This document shows, one piece after another, positions 39,613 through 46,138 of a stretch of 64,000 nucleotides of DNA (positions within the stretch are counted from its first letter, which is position 1; every line of letters begins with the position of its first letter). Below the pieces are notes generated by a model. That model did not search any database and had not been told where the DNA came from. It worked only from the letters and a program-made list of their open reading frames with translations. The translations under genes and the position numbers were made by a program. Source of the DNA: CAIYRG01 sp964494505 (GTDB taxonomy: Bacteria > Pseudomonadota > Alphaproteobacteria > Micropepsales > Micropepsaceae); the NCBI GenBank assembly GCA_964494505.1, contig CAZBRO010000011.1, positions 1 to 64,000 of the forward strand. The letters run 5' to 3'.

Positions 39613-40892
39613 CCGCCGCCAAGTGCTGCACCGATGAGAAACAGCAACGCCCCGATGGCCGCACCGACGAGCGTGCCGTTGATGCGGATGAATTGCAGGT
39701 CGGCGCCGACCTGCTGCTCGATCACGGCAGCGACTTTCGGTCCATCCCAGCCCGCAATGATTTCGGCGATATAATTCCCGATCTGGATTCGCCAGGGCGC
39801 GATGTAATCCACCAGCACCCGCTCAATGGCCGCATTCATGTAATCCTGCATCGCCGGCATCTGCCGCAGCAACCGGCCGAGCGTCCGTGTGACCTCGCCG
39901 GCAACCACAGCCAGCTTCGGCGACGGCGATTGCGCATCCAGGAGCAGTTCGCGCTTGATCTCGTCCCATATCGCGCTCAGCGCATCGCGCACGGCCGTAT
40001 TCGCGGCGACGGCCGATTGTGCCTCGCGCAGCATTTTCGCGTAATCCGGCGAGGCACGAAAATTCGCGATGGCCGTGCGCATCCACGCTTCGAATCGCAG
40101 GCGTTCTTCGCTTCCGGGCGTCCCGATTGCGTCCAGCCACGCGGCCGCGCCGTTGACGATGCCCTGTCCGATCTTCAAGTCGAAATAGCGTGGGAAGAAG
40201 CGGCCGGTGCGCTCGCCCACGCGTTCGGCGATGGGTCCCTTTAGCGCCTGCAGGGACGGCCCGGCCGCCGCGATCAGCAGGCCTGCGATCTGCATGTGGC
40301 GGCCGGCGGCAACGCCTTCGTCCAGGATCGCATCCACGATGGGGACGATGTCGACCCGCCCCAATCCGGCTTGCGCGAGCCGTCCGATGAAGACGCGCAC
40401 CTCGGAATCGTTCAGCCCGTTCAGGAGCGGCGGCACCAGAATAGCCGCGCGCTCCGCCGCAAAGGATGCGGCTTCCTCCGTATCCAGCCAGCCAGCGATT
40501 TGCGCCGCGCGATTGCGCCGGCGCAGCCGTTCGGTCAGGAGGTCGGGATCGAGGAAGCGGTCGCGCACGAAGGCGCCGAGCGCGCGGCCGATCTCGTCCT
40601 TGCGCCGGGGGATCAGCCCGGTGTGCGGAATGGGCAGGCCGAGCGGCCGGCGGAACAGCGCGGTGATCGCGAACCAGTCCGCCAGCCCGCCGACGATTGC
40701 GGCTTCGGCCGCGGCGTTCAGCAGGCGAACGCCGAAACCGGGATGCGGAATGATCCGTACAAGGACGAAAATTGCGGCCGCCGCGGCCAGCAGCCCGGTC
40801 GCCAGCGCGTAACGGATGTGGCGCTTGGAATGCCTCAGCGCTGCGCCACGGGCTGTTTGCCCATCACCGCGTCGATGCCCGCCTGGGCGCAT
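39609..40892 (-). CDS. DUF445 family membrane-anchored protein
   Basis: The product (427 residues from ATG 40892) has an N-terminal membrane segment (ALATGLLAAAAAIFVLVRII), the DUF445 signature EAAIVGGLADWFAITALFRR with PHTGLIPRRKDEIGRALG, a long helical middle and a C-terminal hydrophobic helix (GTLVGAAIGALLFLIGAALG). The function is unknown. The start is uncertain. The AUG at 40892 overlaps the GlcG gene by 58 bases and has AGGAGG only one base away. The conserved part begins near a CTG at 40838 that overlaps the GlcG stop as CTGA, with no AUG, GUG or UUG close by. Confidence 0.85.
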   Translation of the reverse strand: MRPGGHRRGDGQTARGAALRHSKRHIRYALATGLLAAAAAIFVLVRIIPHPGFGVRLLNAAAEAAIVGGLADWFAITALFRRPLGLPIPHTGLIPRRKDEIGRALGAFVRDRFLDPDLLTERLRRRNRAAQIAGWLDTEEAASFAAERAAILVPPLLNGLNDSEVRVFIGRLAQAGLGRVDIVPIVDAILDEGVAAGRHMQIAGLLIAAAGPSLQALKGPIAERVGERTGRFFPRYFDLKIGQGIVNGAAAWLDAIGTPGSEERLRFEAWMRTAIANFRASPDYAKMLREAQSAVAANTAVRDALSAIWDEIKRELLLDAQSPSPKLAVVAGEVTRTLGRLLRQMPAMQDYMNAAIERVLVDYIAPWRIQIGNYIAEIIAGWDGPKVAAVIEQQVGADLQFIRINGTLVGAAIGALLFLIGAALGGG

Positions 40893-41329
40893 TCCTCCTG
40901 CTTGGACGCGCCGCCGATGCCGATGGCGCCCGCGACCTGCCCGTTGATCATGATGGGGAGCGCGCCGGCCTTCGGAAAATCGTTGATCCAGACGGAAGCC
41001 TGGTTGCGCAGCGTGGTCACGTCTTCTTCCAGACTCTTCGTCGGACGCTGCCAATGCACGGCGGTCTTCGCCTTCAGGATCGCGGTTTCGGTGAGCGTCG
41101 GCCCGCCGCCCTGCATGGCGTGGAAATCGAGCAGCACGCCGTCGATGCCGACCACCGCCACGCCGACCAGGATGTGGTTCTTCTCGGCGAAGGCGAGGCA
41201 GGCATCCACCATCTTGCGCGCGGCGTCGTTGCTCACCTGCGGCCGGTTGATGGATACGGCCTGTCCCGAAGCCGCCGTGGTAACGGCCGTGGCGGCGAGC
41301 GCCGCGAGTGCGATGATGGTTTTCCGCAT
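40835..41329 (-). CDS. GlcG/HbpS family haem-binding-like exported protein
   Basis: The 164-residue protein has a Sec signal (MRKTIIALAALAATAVTTAA SG) and the GlcG/HbpS fold: VVGIDGVLLDFHAMQGGGPT, AKTAVHWQRPTKSLEEDV and PIMINGQVAGAIGIGGASKQ. Family members bind haem or corrinoids in the periplasm, or have unknown roles in glycolate loci. No glycolate gene is nearby. GGGAGGAAAAG precedes ATG 41329, which is preferred over an upstream in-frame ATG at 41344. It is upstream of, and overlaps, DUF445. Confidence 0.88.
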   Translation of the reverse strand: MRKTIIALAALAATAVTTAASGQAVSINRPQVSNDAARKMVDACLAFAEKNHILVGVAVVGIDGVLLDFHAMQGGGPTLTETAILKAKTAVHWQRPTKSLEEDVTTLRNQASVWINDFPKAGALPIMINGQVAGAIGIGGASKQEECAQAGIDAVMGKQPVAQR

Positions 41330-41371
41330 CTTTTCCTCCCTCAAAAAGCGAAAAAGCGTTCGGCGGCGATC

Positions 41372-41701
41372 TTAATCGCGGTTTCGGGTGAGCGATAGGG
41401 AGCCCGCGCCGAACGGCACCCGGATGGAAAGGCGCGCATAGGCCTTGCGCGCAGGGGGCCTGAGCGTCTTGGGATCGAAGCCCTGCTCGACAACGCTGTT
41501 CAGCAATTGGCTGAACTGAGTGTCGAAGTGGCGGCGCAGCACTTCGAGGGTCGAGGGATTGGGCGGGCGGGTGATCTTCGGTCCGCGTTTGGGAAGCTGC
41601 TTCAAGGGCGCGACTCCGCGTTGCCCCGCGCGGCGTTCGCCCGCGGGGTTTGGTTTCCTGTCCTCGCCTGCCTCAAGAGGAGAGGGGACGGCGCGAGGCA
41701 T
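41372..41701 (-). CDS. Doubtful hypothetical protein, 5' part replaced by repeat-like sequence
   Basis: The last 75 codons (41372-41596) look like a genuine protein, with a mixed helix pattern STLEVLRRHFDTQFSQLLNS and QGFDPKTLRPPARKAYARLS. No start codon or ribosome-binding site precedes them. Further upstream the frame runs into low-complexity, repeat-like sequence (MPRAVPSPLEAGEDRKPNPA), and 41701 is only the nearest Met. It may be a gene whose 5' end was overwritten, or not a gene. It is unlike any family I know. Confidence 0.25.
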   Translation of the reverse strand: MPRAVPSPLEAGEDRKPNPAGERRAGQRGVAPLKQLPKRGPKITRPPNPSTLEVLRRHFDTQFSQLLNSVVEQGFDPKTLRPPARKAYARLSIRVPFGAGSLSLTRNRD

Positions 41702-42065
41702 GCCTTGCGGCAGACCTGACGCGAAAGAATGGCCGGGGCATGCCCCACGCCGCGGCTTTTTGGGCAGAGCGCGCCCGCATATTCCGTTTCGCCGCCCGTC
41801 GGGATTTCGCATCCCGGCATTTGGCGAGGGGCCGGGGACACCATGCCTCGGACACCCGGAACAAGCGGCTCCAGCGTATGCCGGCCCGCGCCCACCTTGC
41901 TGAAGGACTCGCGCGGGGTTTGGGCACGCTCGCCTCCTCCGCCCGCGGCGGTTCGATGTGTCAGATCGAAACGCTGCGTTGGTTCGAAGGAGGTTAGCCC
42001 TTCGAAAGCGTCGGACGCCGGTCTTAACCCACGCAACGGACGACCGGAACGCCCCCTCACGGGTT
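41600..42065. other. Gene-poor, repeat-like segment
   Basis: No convincing gene lies here although several frames on both strands stay open for over 100 codons, which is typical of GC-rich non-coding DNA. Translations are Arg/Ala/Pro-rich and lack domain character. An imperfect palindrome around 41951-41975 (GGTTCGATGTGTCAGATCGA and neighbouring CGTTGGTTCGAAGG) is visible. I suspect a dispersed repeat. The next 150 bases (42066-42218) are AT-richer and hold nothing I recognise. Confidence 0.4.
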
Positions 42066-42218
42066 GAGACATCGGTTTATGTAATTACGGGCGAAAGGAT
42101 GTGAAGGGGCGTGATAGGAATTATTTCCTTGTCATGCGGTTAACGCACAGGAGGCGGGCTCGCCTTCTTCAGTTTAGCCGGCAGACGAATATCGAGGAGG
42201 TGCGCGAGATTTTTCTCG

Positions 42219-43082
42219 CTATGTAGGGGGCGCGGTCACGTTCGCGTTAGCCACCGACTCTTTAAAGGCGGCAACGGCTCCCTCATTGATTTCCTGTGAG
42301 TGCTTCTTGACGAACTCGCGTTCGACCATCCCGCGCTGGATGACAGCGGCTAAGTGGAGAAGCAACGACGCGGTTGTTTCCACCAATCGCGATCTTTCGT
42401 CCGTCTTGCAGGCCCTCTTTACGGCGTCGGACAACTCAAACCGCATCCTTAGGCTCTTGCATCTTGCTGACATAACACCGTCCGCCAATTGCGGATGATA
42501 GACGGCGTGCGCGAACTCGTTTCGAAGCTTACGCATGATGCCTAGATCGTGTGCCATATCGCCAATCACGACGCCGAGCGCCGCCCCCAGATCAATTTTA
42601 GCTGCAAAGGTGCCAAGCGGTCCGTTGAAACCAAACACGCGCTCATAGCTTCGCGCCGTAATGTCCACTTGAAATCGCAACATGATTACAATCCCGATGA
42701 ACTTATCGAGAAGGCTGGTCGTGGCGATCACGAGACCCAAATCGTCCTTTTCAGCGATGTTTTGCATGAATTCGGAACCAAGAGTGGCCTTTAATTCTGC
42801 CAGCTCGTCGTCTAAAAATGTGCCCATCAGCGGCCTCCAAGTGAACTGAATGACTAAGCGCCACAGTAATTCGAGGTGACTGTAGCCATAGCGTGACAGC
42901 CGCCCATTCACGAAGCGAACAATCCGCTCAAGCTTCTCTTCTTCTGTCGTTGGTTTCGGTGGAATTATCTTTGACCATATCCAGCGGTTGCCGACTAAGA
43001 GAAGAATGCATGCAAAAAAAGCAAACCGAAGTATCCGCCCAAGAAATAGAAGCACGCTTAAAACGAGTTTTACGACGCGCAT
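42219..43082 (-). CDS. Membrane-anchored MltR/HEPN-like domain protein
   Basis: The 287-residue protein has an N-terminal membrane anchor (VVKLVLSVLLFLGRILRFAF to about residue 35). The cytoplasmic domain, from about residue 110, has TTSLLDKFIGIVIMLRF, NGPLGTFAAKIDLGAALGVV and MRKLRNEFAHAVYHP. The last contains R187-x4-H192, the form of a HEPN RNase active site, and the overall pattern resembles MltR/DUF4145-type proteins. Function is unknown; a regulatory or defence RNase role is possible. The ATG at 43082 is preferred over a GTG four codons upstream. Base composition is clearly less GC-rich than its neighbours, suggesting transfer. Confidence 0.7.
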   Translation of the reverse strand: MRVVKLVLSVLLFLGRILRFAFFACILLLVGNRWIWSKIIPPKPTTEEEKLERIVRFVNGRLSRYGYSHLELLWRLVIQFTWRPLMGTFLDDELAELKATLGSEFMQNIAEKDDLGLVIATTSLLDKFIGIVIMLRFQVDITARSYERVFGFNGPLGTFAAKIDLGAALGVVIGDMAHDLGIMRKLRNEFAHAVYHPQLADGVMSARCKSLRMRFELSDAVKRACKTDERSRLVETTASLLLHLAAVIQRGMVEREFVKKHSQEINEGAVAAFKESVANANVTAPPT

Positions 43083-43356
43083 TTGCAGACCCACCCACCC
43101 CGCTCAAGGATATTCCTAATCGGAGCGGCGAGTCTCAAAAATCCTATAAGATTAAGAGTCTTAAGCGCGCATCAGCGCATAAATTGCGTAGCCTGAAAGC
43201 TGAATCAGGTTTGGTAAGTCCCCGATGGGTAAGGCGCTTGCCGACGATGCCCGGAAGGGACGCTTCCATGCGGTCTTCGTCGTTGGAGCCCATGCCTTAG
43301 TGTAGTTGTAACGGAAGTCAAATTCCGCCAAATAGCGGCGCAGATGCTTCTCTGAA

Positions 43357-43399
43357 TTACTCGACGCCGTTTGGCGCGCGATTGTGGAGAGCGGTATGT
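43357..43399 (+). pseudogene. Relic of a DUF559 gene 3' end
   Basis: Bases 43360-43392 encode LDAVWRAIVES, nearly identical to LDNVWRAIVES (residues 114-124) of the intact DUF559 gene at 43554. The DNA matches at 30 of 33 positions, and both run straight into a repeat copy beginning TGTCCCCTCCCCGA. Upstream the frame loses similarity, so only the tail of a second DUF559 gene remains, still attached to its right-hand repeat. Confidence 0.7.
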
Positions 43400-43448
43400 C
43401 CCCTCCCCGAAATTCCTTCGGAATTTCGACCCTCCCTCAAGGGGAGGG
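43400..43448 (+). repeat. Palindromic repeat, constant-arm family, copy A
   Basis: Left arm CCCCTCCCCGA, central palindrome AATTCCTTCGGAATT, right arm CGACCCTCCCTCAAGGGGAG. The right arm itself can fold (CCCTCC..TCAA..GGGGAGGG). The same arms with different centres recur at copies B (43495), C (43931), D1 (50631) and D2 (50713). Copy A follows the DUF559 relic in the same way copy C follows the intact gene. Confidence 0.85.
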
Positions 43449-43494
43449 TTGAATTGTGTGTGTTTTTGACTCGCCGAAGTGAGTACCAAATCCT

Positions 43495-43551
43495 ACCCTC
43501 CCCTTGAGGGAGGGTCGGTACGCCGAGCCTGCGAGGCGTATCGGGGAGGGG
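43495..43551 (-). repeat. Palindromic repeat, constant-arm family, copy B (inverted)
   Basis: On the minus strand this copy has left arm CCCCTCCCCGA, a centre that pairs TACGCC with GGCGTA, and the same right arm as copy A. Copies A and B face each other across 46 bases. Copy B ends on the plus strand in GGGGAGGGG (43543-43551), which serves as the ribosome-binding site of the DUF559 gene two bases later. Confidence 0.85.
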
Positions 43552-43553
43552 AC

Positions 43554-43988
43554 ATGCAGCGCCCGCAAGAAAATATCCGTCGCCGATTGTTGAAGCGCGA
43601 ACACGCGCGGAAACTGCGGTCGGAAATGACGGAAGCAGAACGAAGACTCTGGGCTTTGCTGCGCCGCAAGCAACTCGCGGGCCTGCGCTTCCGGAGACAG
43701 GAAACGATTGGGCCCTATATCGTCGATTTCTGCTGTTCGGCGGCAAAGCTCGTCGTCGAATTGGACGGCGATCAACATGGGAGCAATGACAACATCCTTT
43801 ACGATACCGCGCGGACGCGATGGTTGTCGGAAAGTGGCTATCGCGTGCTGCGGTTTCCGAACGGCGATGTGATGCGTGAACCACAGCGCGTGCTCGACAA
43901 TGTTTGGCGCGCGATTGTGGAGAGCAGTTGTCCCCTCCCCGAAGCGCTTCGCCCTCCGACCCTCAAGGGGAGGGTTGAAAATGATTGA
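43554..43988 (+). CDS. DUF559 family (VSR/restriction-endonuclease-like) protein
   Basis: The 144-residue protein matches DUF559: ARKLRSEMTEAERRLWALLR, LAGLRFRRQETIGPYIVDFC, KLVVELDGDQH and SGYRVLRFPNGDV. D58, E69 and D71/H75 are arranged like the PD-(D/E)XK core of the VSR mismatch endonuclease group, so DNA cleavage is likely. The last 19 residues (about 126-144) are encoded inside repeat copy C. The ribosome-binding site is the end of copy B. The gene therefore sits exactly between two head-to-head repeats. Its stop overlaps the start of the TauD gene by eight bases. Biological role unknown; see findings. Confidence 0.88.
   Translation: MQRPQENIRRRLLKREHARKLRSEMTEAERRLWALLRRKQLAGLRFRRQETIGPYIVDFCCSAAKLVVELDGDQHGSNDNILYDTARTRWLSESGYRVLRFPNGDVMREPQRVLDNVWRAIVESSCPLPEALRPPTLKGRVEND
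43931..43974 (+). repeat. Palindromic repeat, constant-arm family, copy C
   Basis: Left arm TCCCCTCCCCGA, short centre AGCGCTTCGC, right arm CCGACCCTCAAGGGGAGGG. It overlaps the last codons of the DUF559 gene. Its end GGGGAGGG (43967-43974) lies seven bases (core GGAGG to ATG) before the TauD start at 43981 and must act as its ribosome-binding site. Confidence 0.85.
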
Positions 43989-44817
43989 GATAAGGCCGTT
44001 GTCGCCGGCGATTGGCGTTGAAGTGCGCGGGGTGGATTTGCGCGAGCCCCTCGGCGACGAGGATTTTGCCCGCATCAAACACGCCTGGGAGGAAAACTGC
44101 ATCGCGCTGTTCCGCGATCAGATGCTCTCCGAAATGGATCAAGTCCGTTTCGCCGAGCGGTTCGGCACGCTGGGTGTTGCGGTCAACGATCTCGATCCGC
44201 TGAAAGGCGGAAGTCATCCCGCGATCCTCTATGTCTCCAATGTGCGCGTGGATGGGAAGGTCACCGGCATCCTTCCCGACGGCGAAATGTTCTTCCATTC
44301 CGACACCTGCTACATGGAGCGCCCGGCGATGGCGTCCATGCTGTACGCGATGGAGGTGCCGCGCGCGGGCGGCCACACGCTCTATGCCAATGGCTTTGCC
44401 GCCTATGAGACGCTTCCCCCCGATCTGAAGACGAAGCTTGCGGGGAAGCGCGCGCTCAACATCTACGATTATGCGGGCGCGCCGCTGACACGCGCCGACG
44501 CGCTCGCTCCCGACGTGAAGAGCCATGCCCATCCGGTGTTCCGCACCCATCCGGCGACGGGCAAGAAGGCGCTCTATGTGAACAGGCTGATGACGTGGTC
44601 GATTCTGGGGCTGGACCCGTCCGAGAGCCGCGACATTCTGGAGCAATTGTTCGCGCATCAGGAGCGGCCGGAATTCGTCTACGAACACGTCTGGCGGCCG
44701 GGCGATCTGATGCTGTGGGACAACCGCTCCTGCCTGCATGCGCGGACCGGTTTCGATCCGGCCGAGCGGAGGCGGCTGCGGCGCGTCACGGTCGCGGGCG
44801 ATGTGCCGTATGAGTGA
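43981..44817 (+). CDS. TauD/TfdA family Fe(II)/2-oxoglutarate dioxygenase, second copy
   Basis: The 278-residue protein has the iron motif HSD in MFFHSDTCYMERPAM (about 105-107), RAGGHTLYANGFAAYETLP, and the distal SCLHARTGFDPAERRRLRR with His and the 2-oxoglutarate-binding Arg. The N-terminus MIEIRPLSPAIGVEVRGVDL is standard for the family. It resembles the dioxygenase at 35757 in layout and motifs. ATG 43981 is preceded by the repeat-derived GGGGAGGG. Substrate unknown. Confidence 0.9.
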   Translation: MIEIRPLSPAIGVEVRGVDLREPLGDEDFARIKHAWEENCIALFRDQMLSEMDQVRFAERFGTLGVAVNDLDPLKGGSHPAILYVSNVRVDGKVTGILPDGEMFFHSDTCYMERPAMASMLYAMEVPRAGGHTLYANGFAAYETLPPDLKTKLAGKRALNIYDYAGAPLTRADALAPDVKSHAHPVFRTHPATGKKALYVNRLMTWSILGLDPSESRDILEQLFAHQERPEFVYEHVWRPGDLMLWDNRSCLHARTGFDPAERRRLRRVTVAGDVPYE

Positions 44818-44860
44818 GGTTGCGTGCGCGTCCCTTCCGATCTCCGCCTTCGGCGGTCCC

Positions 44861-44882
44861 CCTCCCCCGTAAACGGGGGAGG
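44861..44882. repeat. Perfect 10-bp hairpin repeat (also at 57370)
   Basis: Arms CCTCCCCCGT and ACGGGGGAGG flank an AA loop. All 22 bases are identical to 57370-57391. It lies between the convergent TauD and MetX-like genes and could also act as a terminator-like structure. Confidence 0.75.
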
Positions 44883-44888
44883 ATCGCG

Positions 44889-45986
44889 TCACTTCATCGG
44901 CGGGAGCGTCTTCAGGAATTCCACCAGATAAGGCTTCCAGATGGCCGCGCGCAGATGCGTGTAATGGCCGTGCGTCTCCGGGCTTTGCGGGATCAGCACG
45001 TATTTGGCGCCGGGAATTTTCGCGATGGCCGGCTCCATCACATGCAGCGCGGGCGGATTGGCTTCGTCGTCGGCGGAATTGATCGCCATCAGCTTGGCCT
45101 TGATCTTCCCCAGATCCTTGGACGGGTCGTAATCCATCACCGCTTCGATGCCGTAGAGCGAATTGTTGGCGTCGGCCTTGGAGGCTTCCTCGACCAGTTT
45201 CTTGTAATAGGCCTCGGCCGCTTCGAGCGTCGGCGCCATCTTCTGGATCTGGTAATCGGCTTCCGTGCCCATCGGGCCCGAAGGCGCGGTCCAGATCCAA
45301 TGCGTGGGCTCCTTGTCGTACATGCCGTTGTTGTAATCGGGATCGTGCTTTATGGCCTCGATGCGGATGCGGCGGTTGATCCAGTTGCGCCCCGAGATCT
45401 GGATCGGCTGGCTCGCGAGCGGGACGAGGCCGTCCATCAGATCGGGATACATCTCGCCCCACATCCAGGTCTGCATCCCGCCCATGGAGCTGCCCATCAC
45501 GAGGCGCAGATGCTTCAGCCCGAGCCCTTGCGTGATCAGCGTGTGCTCCGCCTCGACGATGTCGTGATAGCGGTAATGGGGGAATTTGGCTTTCAGGCCG
45601 TCGCTCGGTTTGCTGGAGCCGCCGACGCCGATGGCATCCGCCAGGATGACGTAATTCTGGCCGAGATCGAGCGGCTGGCCTTCCTTGAACAACTCATTGG
45701 CGAGCGTCGGCAGCAGCCAGTTGCGGCTCGACCCGCTGGTGCCGTGCAAAAGGATAATGCCGTTGACGATCTCGCCCGCGGCGTTCTTTTTCGGCGTGCC
45801 CAGCGTCGTGTAATGGATGCGAAGTTCCGGAATGGTCTCGCCGTCGGCAAAATGAAAATCCTTGATGATGTAATCGGACTGCTTCTCGTTGGGCCAGGGA
45901 CCGGTCAGATCCGACTGCGCAAGCACAGGGGCGGCCGAGAGAGCGAGGGCGAGGCCGGCAACGGCCGCGATGCTGGGGATTTTCAT
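44889..45986 (-). CDS. Exported alpha/beta hydrolase, homoserine O-acetyltransferase (MetX)-like fold
   Basis: The 365-residue protein has a Sec signal (MKIPSIAAVAGLALALSAAP VLA), the oxyanion strand IILLHGTSGSSRNW and the nucleophile elbow VMGSSMGGMQTW (Ser167). A late Asp lies in INSADDEANPP and a His in PETHGHYTH. The closest named relatives are MetX-type acyltransferases, but export to the periplasm argues against methionine synthesis, so a hydrolase role is more likely. It stands alone, divergent from the histidine kinase gene across 152 bases. Confidence 0.85.
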   Translation of the reverse strand: MKIPSIAAVAGLALALSAAPVLAQSDLTGPWPNEKQSDYIIKDFHFADGETIPELRIHYTTLGTPKKNAAGEIVNGIILLHGTSGSSRNWLLPTLANELFKEGQPLDLGQNYVILADAIGVGGSSKPSDGLKAKFPHYRYHDIVEAEHTLITQGLGLKHLRLVMGSSMGGMQTWMWGEMYPDLMDGLVPLASQPIQISGRNWINRRIRIEAIKHDPDYNNGMYDKEPTHWIWTAPSGPMGTEADYQIQKMAPTLEAAEAYYKKLVEEASKADANNSLYGIEAVMDYDPSKDLGKIKAKLMAINSADDEANPPALHVMEPAIAKIPGAKYVLIPQSPETHGHYTHLRAAIWKPYLVEFLKTLPPMK

Positions 45987-46138
45987 CAGGTTCTCCGGGA
46001 CGTTGGGCTATTCGACAGGATGCGATGACAGCCGCTAGAGTATGGCGTTTTCGCTGATGCGAAAAGGAGGGGCAGGGGGTCCTGGGGAACCCCGACCGGA
46101 ACTTTTCTGCCCTCGGCGCGTATACGTTTGCTTTTTCA

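Noticed and set aside
37792..40244. Long frames opposite or out of register with the ABC-F gene (37792-39465 minus, 38499-40244 plus)
   Set aside because: They are shadows of a GC-rich gene; the ABC-F frame has all ATPase motifs.
43010..43300. Small plus-strand frame starting MQKKQTEVSAQEIEARLKRV
   Set aside because: The first part looks protein-like, but it overlaps the start of the HEPN-like gene antisense and ends in sequence without character; support is too weak to call it.
43400..43551. Copies A and B as a simple transcription terminator
   Set aside because: They have no U-run, share arms with three other copies and flank a gene relic, so a repeat element explains them better.
44889..45986. 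Homoserine O-acetyltransferase of methionine synthesis
   Set aside because: A clear Sec signal peptide would place it in the periplasm, and no methionine genes are nearby; only the fold is claimed.
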